Shown here: piece by piece, positions 8,654-17,501 of the stretch
How positions within the stretch are numbered: position 1 is the first letter of the stretch
How the letters are laid out: each line of letters opens with the position of its first letter
The notes under the pieces: generated by a model
Database searches by the model: none
What the model was told of the DNA's origin: nothing
Seen by the model: only the letters and a program-made list of their open reading frames with translations
Program-made: the position numbers and the translations under genes
Origin: Betaproteobacteria bacterium
Lineage (GTDB): Bacteria > Pseudomonadota > Gammaproteobacteria > Burkholderiales > Ferrovaceae
Direction: 5' to 3'
DNA: 64,000 nt
Assembly (NCBI GenBank): GCA_028866015.1
Contig: JAGWIW010000001.1
Span: 1-64,000 of the forward strand

Positions 8654-9052
8654 TTGACTGACACCAACCAAAACGGCTGTCTGACCGTGGGAGAAGGCGT
8701 AACTCTCAATGGCACGTTCACAGTGCCGGATAGCGCATCCATATCGGGGAATATCGAAGGCGAAATTACGGCCCGGGAACTCATTCTCACCAGCACTGCG
8801 GTCATTCGAGGCAAAGTCACTGCGGACGTCATTGATCTGCGGGGCGAAATCTACGATACCCTCATTGCCAAAAAATCCCTTTTCATCCGATCCACCGGTA
8901 AGGTGGTGGGTACTGTTCAGTACGCCGAAATCGAAATTGAAAAAGGGGGGGAGCTTCAAGGGACCATGCAAAAAATCGAACCCCCGGCAGCTCCTACAGC
9001 GTATGTGGCCCCCACCGGCCCCAATCAATCTGATTCCACTTCCGGGACTTGA
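8654..9052 (+). CDS. Bactofilin family protein (first copy)
   Basis: 132 residues from TTG at 8654, chosen because AAGGGGG (8641-8647) sits 6 nt before it; an ATG at 8609 would add 15 residues but has no ribosome site. The core is the bactofilin beta-helix, built of short turns with G and hydrophobic residues (LTVGEGVTLNGTF, ASISGNIEGEI, AVIRGKVTADV, GKVVGTVQYAEI). Bactofilins polymerise without nucleotide into scaffolds for cell shape, stalks or envelope enzymes. A 20-residue Pro/Thr/Ser tail follows the core. It overlaps the next bactofilin by 4 nt (TTGA). Confidence 0.88.
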   Translation: MTDTNQNGCLTVGEGVTLNGTFTVPDSASISGNIEGEITARELILTSTAVIRGKVTADVIDLRGEIYDTLIAKKSLFIRSTGKVVGTVQYAEIEIEKGGELQGTMQKIEPPAAPTAYVAPTGPNQSDSTSGT

Positions 9053-9492
9053 GCGTGTTCAACAAGCGGCGGGATAAAGAGGACGGCGATCTGTCCACGC
9101 ACGAGTCTCAGGGGTCGACACCCGAAAAGGGAAACGGAACGGCACCAGGGTCGTGGGGAATGAAATCAGGGGCCAATGGCAGTCTCAAACCCTCGGTTAT
9201 CAGCGAAGGTTTTGAATTCATTGGAGAAATTCGCTCCAATGGTTACCTGACCATTGATGGCACGGTAAGGGGAAAGCTTTCCCTTCATTCAGTGCAAATT
9301 GGTTCGACCGGCACTTTGGATGGCAACCTGGTCTGTGAAACCGTGCACGTCAAAGGGAACTTTTCAGGCTCGCTGGATTGCTCGGACCTGACCATTGGCA
9401 GCAGGGCAGTAGTTGATGGCAAGCTGTCCTACAAGAGCATTACGATTCAACGTGGCGGTATAGTCAAAGGCGAACTCAGGAAGAAAAGCTGA
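9049..9492 (+). CDS. Bactofilin family protein (second copy)
   Basis: 147 residues starting at TTG overlapping the previous stop; GTG at 9055 is an alternative. A charged, Gly/Ser-rich N-terminal tail of about 50 residues precedes the beta-helix core (FEFIGEIRSNGYLTIDGTV, GTLDGNLVCETV, GNFSGSLDCSDLTIGSRAVV). It is translationally coupled to the first bactofilin, so the two may co-polymerise. The longer N-terminal tail sets it apart and could serve as membrane or partner contact. Confidence 0.87.
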   Translation: MSVFNKRRDKEDGDLSTHESQGSTPEKGNGTAPGSWGMKSGANGSLKPSVISEGFEFIGEIRSNGYLTIDGTVRGKLSLHSVQIGSTGTLDGNLVCETVHVKGNFSGSLDCSDLTIGSRAVVDGKLSYKSITIQRGGIVKGELRKKS

Positions 9493-9543
9493 CCCAGGCT
9501 TACATACAAACCTGCAATAAACTTCGGGCAGTGGGCCAGAACA

Positions 9544-9984
9544 CTATTTTTCTTGCGCCACCTTGATCACCGCCTGCGCACTGGGAACCGGAGGAGCGCT
9601 GGTGTTGACCTGATTCTGGATAACCAGCCCCAACAGCTTGGCCCCATGCTCGACGCCTATAATGCCGTAAGTGACATCGCCCCGAACTTCAGAATCCTTG
9701 TGGAACTCCGCCCGTTCCGCGGCATTGATGTTTCCCTCGACCTTGCCGGAAACCATCACCCGGTGAGCAGTGATGTCGCCAAAAACCTCACCGGTTCGGC
9801 CAATGGCAACTGATACCAGCTTCCCCTTCACCGTTTCAATATTACCCACGATTTTTCCGTCGATTCGGATGCTGTCTGACAGCTCAAGACGACCATAAAT
9901 GACAGTGGTTCCCCCGATCAGCGTGTCAAACTTTTCCTGAGTCGGGGGCAGTTCGAATTCCGAAGATTTCTTCCTGTTGAACAT
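9544..9984 (-). CDS. Bactofilin family protein (third copy)
   Basis: 146 residues, convergent with the second bactofilin and directly downstream of an M23 peptidase on the same strand. The core repeats are FDTLIGGTTVIYGRLEL, SIRIDGKIVGNIE, GEVFGDITAHRVMVSGKVEG. The start is preceded by AAGGGGG. Bactofilin next to M23 endopeptidase is a recurring pair in proteobacteria and Helicobacter (CcmA-Csd type), where the scaffold localises cell-wall cutting. That makes a cell-shape role likely, but it is inferred. Confidence 0.9.
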   Translation of the reverse strand: MFNRKKSSEFELPPTQEKFDTLIGGTTVIYGRLELSDSIRIDGKIVGNIETVKGKLVSVAIGRTGEVFGDITAHRVMVSGKVEGNINAAERAEFHKDSEVRGDVTYGIIGVEHGAKLLGLVIQNQVNTSAPPVPSAQAVIKVAQEK

Positions 9985-10002
9985 ACGTCCCCCTTTTTTG
10001 CC

Positions 10003-10932
10003 TCAGCCTCGGCTGAAGGAAAGAACTTGGGTTGGATTGATCACGGCCCCGTTGTGAAATACTTCGTAGTGAAGGTGAGGGCCCGTAGAACGACCAGTAT
10101 TTCCCACATCAGCCACATGTTGCCCACGTTTGACCTTTTGCCCGGGCACGACCAGAGCTCGGCTAAGATGAGCGTATCTTGTCATGAACCCTTCGGCGTG
10201 GGTGATCTCAACCACATTGCCGTAGCTCACATCATGTCCAACGCGGGTCACAACACCATCTGCCGCTGCCAAAATGGATGTTCCAGCGGGCGCCGAGAAA
10301 TCAAGGCCGTCATGTCGGGCCAGTGCGCCCGTAAAAGGATCATTGCGCAATCCGTAACCACTCGAAACACCGTAATCGCCACGGATGGGGACTCCAGTAG
10401 GCAAAGTCTGCAACCAGGACAACTGTTGTGCCCATTTTTGCTGCACTTCTTCCAACAGCTTATGGAATCGCGTGGCCTCCTCAAGGGTCCCTTCAAGAGA
10501 AGCTGGCAAAGGACCATCAAGTGCCGGAGGAGGATCAAGGGCAGGAACCAGTGGCCCGCCCTTGCCATCGCTTGCCCCGCCACGTTTTTCACGCAAGGGG
10601 ACCGGGGTAGCCATCATCATGAAACGGTCCTTGAGATTCTGTAGCTGCCGGATCTGCTGGACTGTCGAATCAAGGCTTGCCTGCATGGCGGCAAGACGGT
10701 CTCGGTAAAAGGACTCCATGCGGTCCTGTTCGGCTTTGGTTGTGACTCCACCCAAGCTGCGCGCCAAATCAGGACGTACCTCGATGGCAATCTTGAAACC
10801 AATGAGATAAAGCAAAAAACCTGTAGAAATCAACGCAAAGGACAAAGCAGAAGCCCAGACCAGGACGTTTCTTGCCGTGATGGACACTTTTCGGACCTCC
10901 CCCGTGGGGCCGGATATCCACATCAACTGCAT
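10003..10932 (-). CDS. M23 family metallopeptidase (LytM domain), membrane-anchored
   Basis: 309 residues: a short cytoplasmic N-terminus, one membrane helix (about 25-50, LVWASALSFALISTGFLLYL), a coiled coil (about 75-125), a Pro/Gly linker and a C-terminal LytM domain (about 190-305). Zinc-ligand motifs ARHDGLDF and HLHYEV are intact, so it should be an active peptidoglycan endopeptidase in the periplasm. Only 18 nt separate it from the third bactofilin, which it probably shares a transcript with. Confidence 0.9.
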   Translation of the reverse strand: MQLMWISGPTGEVRKVSITARNVLVWASALSFALISTGFLLYLIGFKIAIEVRPDLARSLGGVTTKAEQDRMESFYRDRLAAMQASLDSTVQQIRQLQNLKDRFMMMATPVPLREKRGGASDGKGGPLVPALDPPPALDGPLPASLEGTLEEATRFHKLLEEVQQKWAQQLSWLQTLPTGVPIRGDYGVSSGYGLRNDPFTGALARHDGLDFSAPAGTSILAAADGVVTRVGHDVSYGNVVEITHAEGFMTRYAHLSRALVVPGQKVKRGQHVADVGNTGRSTGPHLHYEVFHNGAVINPTQVLSFSRG

Positions 10933-11069
10933 GGGTTTCTCCCTGGTTTTTTATCGTAGAACAGGCGGAACCGCCACAGGCGATGTTATCACGATTGGCT
11001 TTCCCTTCAATATAAGGAAAAACCTTACATAAAAGATTTAAAAATTGTATTTAAAATCAATTAACTATA

Positions 11070-11579
11070 TTAATGAAACACTGTACCCACAGGAATATCC
11101 AAATCCCTGCCCAATATTTCCGGCTCAAACCATGCCGGCCAAATGTCTGCCGTTCCCCAACCGGCGTGCAAATACCAGCGATGCAGAATTCCCAGCCAGC
11201 GGAACATCGGGATTTCTCTCAACATAAAACTGGCATTGCATTCTGAGGCATGAAATGTCAGTTGCTGACCATCCGGCAATGGAGCAATATCAATTGACAG
11301 CACAAGATGCTGAGTCAGTTCCTCGGCAACCGGAACGGGGTTATTCAAGCTGGCATCATCGCCAGACACAATGCCCTCCTGAAGGGCGACTTCCCGCCAA
11401 AGAGCCTCCGATCGGCCTCCTGAACCCTCTAAGCCCTGGAAAATTGCCTGCACAAGCCGATCCGCAAGGCGTCGTGTCAGCCACAGTGCAATGACCGACT
11501 CGTCGCTGCACTGTGACAATAATTGGAGGCGATCTTCCGTTTCCAGGTAAGTGACTGTTTGTTTCAAAATGACCATCAT
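11070..11579 (-). CDS. Hypothetical protein
   Basis: 169 residues with no family I recognise. The protein has no signal peptide or membrane helix. It has a charged N-terminal half with a Leu-rich helix (VIALWLTRRLADRLVQAIF) and a Trp-rich C-terminal end (FRWLGILHRWYLHAGW, WPAWFEP). Upstream reads AAGGAACGCACGG then two consecutive ATG codons. It is divergent from the rhodanese gene, and an AT-rich stretch lies downstream before the M23 gene. Coding style matches its neighbours and the frame is unbroken, so I regard it as real. Confidence 0.65.
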   Translation of the reverse strand: MMVILKQTVTYLETEDRLQLLSQCSDESVIALWLTRRLADRLVQAIFQGLEGSGGRSEALWREVALQEGIVSGDDASLNNPVPVAEELTQHLVLSIDIAPLPDGQQLTFHASECNASFMLREIPMFRWLGILHRWYLHAGWGTADIWPAWFEPEILGRDLDIPVGTVFH

Positions 11580-11672
11580 CCGTGCGTTCCTTTGCCTCCG
11601 GAGGAATTTCCAGTTTGCGAGGGATGCCAGTTAGAATATCCCATTATTTCATCCTCTTCTTCCGGAGCCTTC

Positions 11673-12053
11673 ATGAAATCTGCTCACGACCTGGTACTGG
11701 CCGCCAAAAGCCAGACTCGGGAAATCTCCCTTGATCAGGCTGAAGAAGCCATTCGCGAAGCTGACTTGCTGATCGACGTCCGAGAGTCTGAAGAGTTTGC
11801 CGCAGGACATATTCCGGGTGCAATCCATATGTCGCGGGGCACGCTTGAATTCAAAATGAGCAGCAATCCAGCATTGGCGGCTCGGGATATCAAGTTGGTG
11901 GTTTATTGCAAAACCAGTGGGCGCGCCGCCCTCTGTTGCGCAGCATTGAAGGAAATGGGCTATTTGAACGCACAATCCATTGCCGGGGGTTTCGATGCCT
12001 GGGCTGCTGCAGGCAAACCGGTCGCCAAGCCGCCGGTCACGCCCTTCGAGTAA
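11673..12053 (+). CDS. Rhodanese-like sulfurtransferase
   Basis: 126 residues, a single rhodanese domain. Seen: the LIDVRESEEFAAGHIPGAIH motif, the catalytic loop CKTSGRA (active Cys plus Arg) and the GGFDAWAAAGKP end motif. It would carry sulfane sulfur as a Cys persulfide. An in-frame extension to 11523 exists, but ATG at 11673 starts the domain properly. It is 3 nt ahead of a persulfide-dioxygenase-like gene; that pairing points to sulfide or thiol-persulfide handling. Confidence 0.88.
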   Translation: MKSAHDLVLAAKSQTREISLDQAEEAIREADLLIDVRESEEFAAGHIPGAIHMSRGTLEFKMSSNPALAARDIKLVVYCKTSGRAALCCAALKEMGYLNAQSIAGGFDAWAAAGKPVAKPPVTPFE

Positions 12054-12056
12054 ATC

Positions 12057-12920
12057 ATGCCTGAAGCGCTGGTGGAATCTTTTTTCGATCCGGCCACATC
12101 GACTTTGAGTCACTTGGTGGTTGACCCGGACACCCGCCATTGTGCCATCATCGACAGCGTACTCGATTACCATCCCAATTCCGGCCGCACCCGCACTGAC
12201 AGTGCGGACCGCGTGATCGACCGGGTTCGCGCCTTGGACGCCAGTGTCCAATGGATTCTGGAAACCCATGTTCACGCCGACCATCTCACGGCTGCCCCCT
12301 ATCTGGCTTCCCGGTTGGGCGGGCGCATTGCAATCGGAAAACGGGTCACGAATGTGCAGCAGCACTTCGGCGAACTGTTCAATGCCGGCCCTGAATTTCA
12401 CCCCGACGGACGACAGTTTGACCACCTCTTTGAAGACGACGAAACGTTTTTCATCGGCAAACTGCCTGTCCAGTCCTGGTATACGCCAGGACACACGCCT
12501 GCGTGCATGACCTATGTGATGAATCAGGCAGCCTTTGTGGGCGATACCCTTTTCTCACCGGATTATGGGACAGCGCGCTGTGACTTTCCGGGTGGAAATG
12601 CCGTGTCACTTTACCGTTCCATTCGTCGAATCCTGGAGTTGCCCCCCCAGACCCGACTTTACCTTTGCCATGACTACCGGCCGGGGGAAAGGCCGGTTCG
12701 CCCTTGGGTTACTGTTGCAGAACAACGAACTGACAACCTTCAGGCCCGGGATGCCATCAGTGAGGAGGAATTCGTTGCCCTGCGGCATGCTCGCGACGCC
12801 ACCCTGACTGCTCCGGCATTGTTACTGCCCTCGGTTCAGATCAACATGCGCGCAGGACATCGTCCCCCACCCGAGTCCAACGGGGTCAGCTATCTCAAAA
12901 TCCCCCTGGATCGCCTCTGA
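12057..12920 (+). CDS. MBL-fold persulfide (sulfur) dioxygenase-like hydrolase
   Basis: 287 residues of the metallo-beta-lactamase fold. Metal-binding motif THVHADH, later TPGHTPACM, GDTLF and the His in LCHDYRP are all present, as in the ETHE1/Blh subgroup that oxidises glutathione persulfide to sulfite using one iron. It is directly downstream of the rhodanese gene, the arrangement seen in many persulfide-detoxification pairs. A glyoxalase II function is less likely because of the length and the rhodanese partner. Confidence 0.82.
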   Translation: MPEALVESFFDPATSTLSHLVVDPDTRHCAIIDSVLDYHPNSGRTRTDSADRVIDRVRALDASVQWILETHVHADHLTAAPYLASRLGGRIAIGKRVTNVQQHFGELFNAGPEFHPDGRQFDHLFEDDETFFIGKLPVQSWYTPGHTPACMTYVMNQAAFVGDTLFSPDYGTARCDFPGGNAVSLYRSIRRILELPPQTRLYLCHDYRPGERPVRPWVTVAEQRTDNLQARDAISEEEFVALRHARDATLTAPALLLPSVQINMRAGHRPPPESNGVSYLKIPLDRL

Positions 12921-13301
12921 TCACTCAACCCGAATGCTGACCTTTCGAGGTTGCGCATGCGCCACTTTAGGGATGCGCACTTTCAGGACTCCCTGGTTGA
13001 AATCTGCCGACACCTTTTCACTGTCAAGCTCCCTGGACAGTGTGAAGACCCGCTTGAAACGGGGCGACCCAATTTCAGCGTGCACCGCTTCCGTGCCCTC
13101 GGGTACCTCCAATTGCAAATCGCCCTCGATCGTCAAGGTCTGGGCTTCCACCTGCAACTTCAGCCGCTCCTTGGGAACCCCAGGCAAATCCGCGTAAAGG
13201 GTAATGCCAGCCGCATCTTCTGCGACATCCACCGGCGGCAGCAGACTGCTGTCAGCCACTTGTACTTCAGGTTCAGGTTTCGCTTGCACTTGTGTCGTCA
13301 T
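12921..13301 (-). CDS. Small heat-shock protein Hsp20 (second gene of pair)
   Basis: 126 residues with an alpha-crystallin domain (about 30-125): ITLYADLPGVPKERLKLQVE, TIEGD, FKRVFTLSRELDSEKV, GVLKVRIPK. ATG at 13301 is preferred because GAGGAG sits 7 nt upstream. It begins 11 nt after the first Hsp20 ends, so both come from one transcript. The C-terminal IxI-like anchor motif is weak (SIRVE). Confidence 0.92.
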   Translation of the reverse strand: MTTQVQAKPEPEVQVADSSLLPPVDVAEDAAGITLYADLPGVPKERLKLQVEAQTLTIEGDLQLEVPEGTEAVHAEIGSPRFKRVFTLSRELDSEKVSADFNQGVLKVRIPKVAHAQPRKVSIRVE

Positions 13302-13312
13302 GGCATGACTCC

Positions 13313-13756
13313 TCACTGAATGGTAATTCGACGCGGCAGGGCCGCTTCCCGACGAGGGATGCTGATATGCAGCACGCCGTCCCTGTAACCGGCTTCAACG
13401 GCATCGGGGTTGATGTCATCCGGCAATGCAATGACCCGTCGGAACCGGCCAGAGAATCGTTCATTGATGTGAGCGGTCACTTTTCCACCATCGCTTGCCG
13501 GCAATGGGTCACTACGCTCACCAGCGATGGTCAGAACGCCTTTTTCAAGCTGAACGTCAAGATTTCCAGGTTCCACACCCGGCACAAACACGTAGACTTC
13601 TACAGACTTCTGGGTATTGCCGACATTGATGCCTGGAAACCCTCCCCGGACAGCCCCACGGATACTGGGTGAAAACTCAAATGCCTGGGCCAGGTCCCGT
13701 TGCAAACGATCCAGCTCCGCAAACATGTTGCGTGGAAACAGGGTACGGTAAATCAT
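13313..13756 (-). CDS. Small heat-shock protein Hsp20 (first gene of pair)
   Basis: 147 residues. N-terminal aromatic segment (RTLFPRNMFAELDRLQRDLAQ), then an alpha-crystallin domain (VYVFVPGVEPGNLDVQLEKG, LTIAGERS, RFSGRFRRVIALPDDINPDA, GVLHISIPR). ATP-independent holdase that keeps unfolding proteins soluble. The two paralogues differ enough to form mixed oligomers. A heat-shock-like promoter lies upstream. Confidence 0.93.
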   Translation of the reverse strand: MIYRTLFPRNMFAELDRLQRDLAQAFEFSPSIRGAVRGGFPGINVGNTQKSVEVYVFVPGVEPGNLDVQLEKGVLTIAGERSDPLPASDGGKVTAHINERFSGRFRRVIALPDDINPDAVEAGYRDGVLHISIPRREAALPRRITIQ

Positions 13757-13812
13757 CTGATCCTCCCTTTGGGTGGTTCGTGGCAGGGCGACGCCCTTGC
13801 CTCACATCACCC

Positions 13813-13841
13813 AGTTAAGGGCGGCAGCAGCTGTCTTCAAG
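13813..13841 (-). promoter_or_regulatory. Possible sigma-32-like promoter for the hsp20 pair
   Basis: Minus strand: CTTGAA (13841-13836), a 14-nt gap, then CCCTTAAC as a -10-like element. Sigma-32 promoters read CTTGAAA and CCCCATNT, so the -35 matches well and the -10 only partly. Distance to the ATG (13756) is about 55 nt. Confidence 0.35.
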
Positions 13842-13861
13842 ATCTTGATTTTTCGAAAGAC

Positions 13862-13876
13862 GCCCCCATAAGGGGC
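13862..13876 (-). terminator. Weak hairpin after the chemotaxis receptor gene
   Basis: Minus-strand stem GCCCC/GGGGC with a TTATG-type loop, 16 nt past the receptor stop, followed by GTCTTTC. The stem is short and the T-run poor, so it may only partly end transcription. Confidence 0.3.
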
Positions 13877-13891
13877 CGACAGACCGACCCT

Positions 13892-15688
13892 TCAGTCTCC
13901 CATGAGGCCCTGGGGTTCGAAACCTACCCGGATGGCACCCCAATGGCGACCCTGCACGTGGAGGGGCATGGAAAGGTCATTCAGAAGCTCGCCCGTATCC
14001 CGCATGTAGGTTTGCAGCAGGAAGGGTTGATTGTTTCGGGCGGCACGCAATCCTGTTGAATCGTCAAAAATTCGTTTGTCCCGGCTTGCGAGTACATCTA
14101 TTTCCGGATTCCCGGTCGGGGGTCGGGAGTATTTGGCATTATGCGTGGGGCCATAGCCATTTTCATCCACGCATAGCGCAAAAATGCCTCCGCGGACCGA
14201 CTCCACTAGCCGGTCGCACAGGGGCTGCATTTGTTGTGCAAATTCGTCATCGTAGGCAGTCTTGTATTTTTGCGGCGCAGTTCCCGGAATGGGTCGGTAC
14301 TGCCGGTCGAACACCAGAACTCCGCGTGCCGCCATGGCGCTGATGGCCTCTTCGATCCGGCCCCGGTATTCCTTGACCAGATCCAGGTTGAAATCAAAAT
14401 TTCCTTTGCCGGTACGGAAACGGGACACGAGTTCCTGAACTTGCTCGGTCGAACGATTCAGATGCTCAGATGAATCGCGCGAGTCTTTCATGCGGCGGCT
14501 GATTTCGCTGGACATGGCATGGATCTGGGACACATTTTCATGGGTCAGGCTATTGGCCGTGGACAATTCATCCATGGCCGCTGCGATCTCGGTCAACTGG
14601 TCGTTGGTAACCTGAAAATCCGAAACCATCTCGCGAAACAAGCCGGAGGCCGAATCAACAACGGACCGTGCGTGCGAAGTGGCCACATTGATGCTTTCAG
14701 TTTCTCGGATGGTCTCCTGCACCAGTGACGACATGTTGTTGATGTTTCCTGAAATCTCTTCCGTTGCCCCCTTCACTCTTTCTGCCAGACGCCGCACCTC
14801 ATCTGCAACCACGGCAAAACCCCGGCCCGATTCCCCAGCCCGCGCTGCTTCGATCGCCGCATTGAGCGCAAGCAGGTTGGTTTGGTCAGAAACGTTTTCA
14901 ATCAGTTTTACGATGTCCCTTATGCTTTCAGAACTGCGGTTCAATTCTTCAACCACTTTTGAAAAATGGGAGAGTTTCTGGTCGATATCCTCTATCTGAC
15001 GTGCCGCCCTCAGCATTCCCTGTTCTGAAGAGCGGGCTTTGTCCAGATTGGCAGAAGTCGATGCTGAAATGCGCTGGGCATTTCCGCTGACATCCTTGAT
15101 CGCTTCCGTTGCCTCCCGGCTTGCGTTGAATACGGCCTGGCTCAACTGGTCCTGCTGTTCCGTGCTGGTTACGGCATCCCGAGTCATCTTGGCCACACGA
15201 GCCGAATCCGACGCGATATTGACCCCGAGGCGGCGCACACTGTCGATGATTTCCCGCAGCTTGAACAAAAACGTGTTGTAGCTTTCAGACAGGTCACGGA
15301 TCTCGTCATGTGTCATGAGGGGCAAATTGCGCGTGAGATCCCCTTCCCCTTTTCCCATTTCCCCCAGCAAACCGGATACGGTTTGAATGGGGCGGACAAT
15401 GAGATGACGCAGGTACCAAACCATGAAGCCAATGAACAGGACCAGACAGACCGTCAATACGGCCATCAGGGTCAGTGTCTCGTTGAGGAGTGGGGCCAGC
15501 TTCGCTGCAACTTCAGGGCCGCCTGCAGTTGTTTGCAGCAGGGCATCAAGCTGTTGGTGTTCCCGGAGCAGGATCCAGAATGCACACAACTGCCCTGCCA
15601 GCACAAACAGAAAACTCGATAACTTCCTGGTCAGGGAATTCCAGAGGGCGATTTCGACACGTTCATAGAGCCTTGCGAAAAAAGACAT
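13892..15688 (-). CDS. Methyl-accepting chemotaxis protein with C-terminal sensory extension
   Basis: 598 residues. Two membrane helices (about 22-45 and 70-95) flank a periplasmic loop of only about 25 residues, too small for a normal ligand domain. A HAMP region and the coiled-coil signalling domain follow, with the hairpin tip [20 protein letters not shown] (about 285-305). After it comes a roughly 150-residue C-terminal domain ([48 protein letters not shown]). The same extension occurs in other proteobacterial receptors and is likely the true cytoplasmic sensor. A near-perfect flagellar -10 element lies upstream. Confidence 0.9.
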   Translation of the reverse strand: MSFFARLYERVEIALWNSLTRKLSSFLFVLAGQLCAFWILLREHQQLDALLQTTAGGPEVAAKLAPLLNETLTLMAVLTVCLVLFIGFMVWYLRHLIVRPIQTVSGLLGEMGKGEGDLTRNLPLMTHDEIRDLSESYNTFLFKLREIIDSVRRLGVNIASDSARVAKMTRDAVTSTEQQDQLSQAVFNASREATEAIKDVSGNAQRISASTSANLDKARSSEQGMLRAARQIEDIDQKLSHFSKVVEELNRSSESIRDIVKLIENVSDQTNLLALNAAIEAARAGESGRGFAVVADEVRRLAERVKGATEEISGNINNMSSLVQETIRETESINVATSHARSVVDSASGLFREMVSDFQVTNDQLTEIAAAMDELSTANSLTHENVSQIHAMSSEISRRMKDSRDSSEHLNRSTEQVQELVSRFRTGKGNFDFNLDLVKEYRGRIEEAISAMAARGVLVFDRQYRPIPGTAPQKYKTAYDDEFAQQMQPLCDRLVESVRGGIFALCVDENGYGPTHNAKYSRPPTGNPEIDVLASRDKRIFDDSTGLRAARNNQPFLLQTYMRDTGELLNDLSMPLHVQGRHWGAIRVGFEPQGLMGD

Positions 15689-15748
15689 CGCAGACCTCGT
15701 GATTTTAGAGCCTGTTTAACATGAGTGACTTCAGGGTCATCCATTGTG

Positions 15749-15779
15749 TTATCGGCAAATTCGGCCACAAACGTAGGGA
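15749..15779 (-). promoter_or_regulatory. Sigma-28 (FliA)-like promoter for the chemotaxis receptor
   Basis: Minus strand: exact GCCGATAA (15756-15749), the FliA -10 consensus, preceded 15 nt upstream by TACG where TAAA is expected. Distance to the receptor ATG is about 60 nt. The -35 half is weak. The gene class (chemotaxis receptor) fits FliA control. Confidence 0.5.
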
Positions 15780-15899
15780 ATTATGACAGTTTGGGTGCAG
15801 CGTTGCCCCCCATGATTGTCACATCCCAAGACGTGGACAACACAGGAACCAGGCAAGGATATCTGAGGGAAATAAAGGAGAAATTCGAAGTAAGAAGGA

Positions 15900-17045
15900 T
15901 TATTCCAGAGGGACTTTCCTGCCGGACTTCCATTGATAGACTGTGACCTTGCCGCCCTTGAGGTCGCCATGCTCATCAAACTGGATGGTGGCGGTTACAC
16001 CGGGGTAGGTGATTCTGGCCAGCGCAGGCAGATATTTGGCAGGGTCGGCTGAGTCAGCAGCCCGCATGGCCGCAATCATGACACCGACGGCATCGTAACT
16101 GTATGGCGCATAGTCCTGGATTTCGCCGTATTGCGCATTGAAACGCTTCTTGAAGTCCACCCCTTTCGGCATTTTTTCCAGAGGAACACCCGGCAGGCTG
16201 CAATAGGTGCCGTCAGCGGCGTCGCCAGCCAATTGGGAAAACTCCTGGGAACAGCCTCCGTCACCCGTCAGGAAGGCAGTGGGCATTCTGAGCATCCGGA
16301 TTTGCTTCACCATGGGCCCGCTTTGGGCATCCATACCGCCGTAAAAGATCAAGTCGGGGTTGCGAGACTTGATGCGGGTCAGAATGGCAGAAAAATCCGT
16401 GCTGTGGTCATCGGTGTGCTCCCGTGCCACCACTTGAGCTCCCACTGACGTGACCGCCTTGGAAAACTCATCCGCCAGCCCTTGGCCATAAGCTGTTGCA
16501 TCGTCAATGATCGCAATGGTATGGGCTTTCAGGTGGTTGATTGCGAACTCACCAAGGACTTTGCCCTGCTGTTCGTCGTTGGCCATGACCCGAAAAGCGG
16601 TCTTGAATCCCTGGTGGGTATACTTCGGGTTTGTTGCTGACGGCGAAATCTGGACTATTCCGGCATCTGCATAAATTTTTGAAGCAGGAATCGTGGTTCC
16701 TGAATTGAGGTGCCCCACAACACCATTCACTTTGGCATCGGCGAGCTTCTGCGCAACAATGGTGCCGGTTTTGGGATCCGCCGCATCGTCTTCTCCCAAT
16801 AGCTCGAATCGTACCTTTTTGCCGCCCAGGCTGATGTTCTGGGTATTGGCATCTGCAATCGCGAGCCGGGCGCCGTTCTCATTGTCTTTGCCCAAATGGG
16901 CCTGGGGACCCGTCAACGGTGCAACGGATCCGATACGAACAATAAGGGTGTTGGCATCAACAGGGGCTGGCGCCTTGCTGCAAGCAGCCAGCGCCAGCAC
17001 AGCGAGAATCGCGGGGGCAAGTGCCCCGCACCGGTTAAGGCCCAT
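15900..17045 (-). CDS. Branched-chain amino acid-type ABC transporter substrate-binding lipoprotein
   Basis: 381 residues. Signal peptide with lipobox LAAC (Cys22), then a periplasmic-binding-protein type I fold: IVRIGSVAPLTGPQAHLGKD, GVVGHLNSGTTIPASKIY, FRVMANDEQQGKVLGEF, PYSYDAVGVMIAAM. This is the LivJ/LivK/Urt family; the ligand could be an amino acid, urea or an amide. It lies 6 nt downstream of a cytochrome c gene rather than with the livHMGF genes at 21.2-24.7 kb, which are its probable permease partners. Confidence 0.85.
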   Translation of the reverse strand: MGLNRCGALAPAILAVLALAACSKAPAPVDANTLIVRIGSVAPLTGPQAHLGKDNENGARLAIADANTQNISLGGKKVRFELLGEDDAADPKTGTIVAQKLADAKVNGVVGHLNSGTTIPASKIYADAGIVQISPSATNPKYTHQGFKTAFRVMANDEQQGKVLGEFAINHLKAHTIAIIDDATAYGQGLADEFSKAVTSVGAQVVAREHTDDHSTDFSAILTRIKSRNPDLIFYGGMDAQSGPMVKQIRMLRMPTAFLTGDGGCSQEFSQLAGDAADGTYCSLPGVPLEKMPKGVDFKKRFNAQYGEIQDYAPYSYDAVGVMIAAMRAADSADPAKYLPALARITYPGVTATIQFDEHGDLKGGKVTVYQWKSGRKVPLE

Positions 17046-17051
17046 GGAAAA

Positions 17052-17366
17052 TTATTGGGCCAGAACCCACTTCACCAGGGCGTGTGCATCCGCGTCAGAC
17101 AACTGGCTTTGGGCCGGCATGGGCATTGCTCCCCAGACCCCGCCCCCCCCTTTCTTCACTTTGGCCACCAATCTGGCTTGAGCACCCGCATCACCCTTGT
17201 ATTTCTTGGCAACATCCTTGTACGCGGGGCCGATAATCTTGTGGTCGACCGCATGGCAGGAAAGGCAGCCGCTTTTTTTGGCAAGTGCCAGGCCATCTGC
17301 TGCTAAAGCGCTGGTTCCCAGAGTCAGGAGTCCGGTGGCAATAAGGGCGACATTGAAGGCTTTCAT
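17052..17366 (-). CDS. Class I c-type cytochrome (c551/c552-like)
   Basis: 104 residues: signal peptide (VALIATGLLTLGTSALA), heme motif CLSCH (about Cys34-His38), then IIGPAYKDVAKKY and the axial Met motif WGAMPMPAQSQ, ending in LVKWVLAQ. About 80 residues mature, typical of periplasmic electron carriers of the c551/c8 group. The partner oxidase or reductase is not evident nearby; the following gene is an ABC-transporter lipoprotein. Confidence 0.93.
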   Translation of the reverse strand: MKAFNVALIATGLLTLGTSALAADGLALAKKSGCLSCHAVDHKIIGPAYKDVAKKYKGDAGAQARLVAKVKKGGGGVWGAMPMPAQSQLSDADAHALVKWVLAQ

Positions 17367-17397
17367 GAGTTCATTTCTCCAAAAATAGGGATGATGT

Positions 17398-17470
17398 GGG
17401 GGACAGACCCCAACTGACTGCCTGCTGTCACAATCTCCTGGCCGGATCCGGATTCCGGGGTCTGCCCCCC
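17398..17470. repeat. GC-rich imperfect inverted repeat between lgt and cytochrome c
   Basis: Arms GGGGGACAGACCCC (17398-17411) and GGGGTCTGCCCCCC (17457-17470) match at 13 of 14 positions. Between them is the palindrome CCGGATCCGG (17442-17451). The gap between lgt and the cytochrome gene is otherwise empty. It could form a long hairpin on either strand, but there is no U-run. Confidence 0.55.
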
Positions 17471-17501
17471 GTGTTTCCGGTCCCCATTTTCACTGTGGGG
17501 C

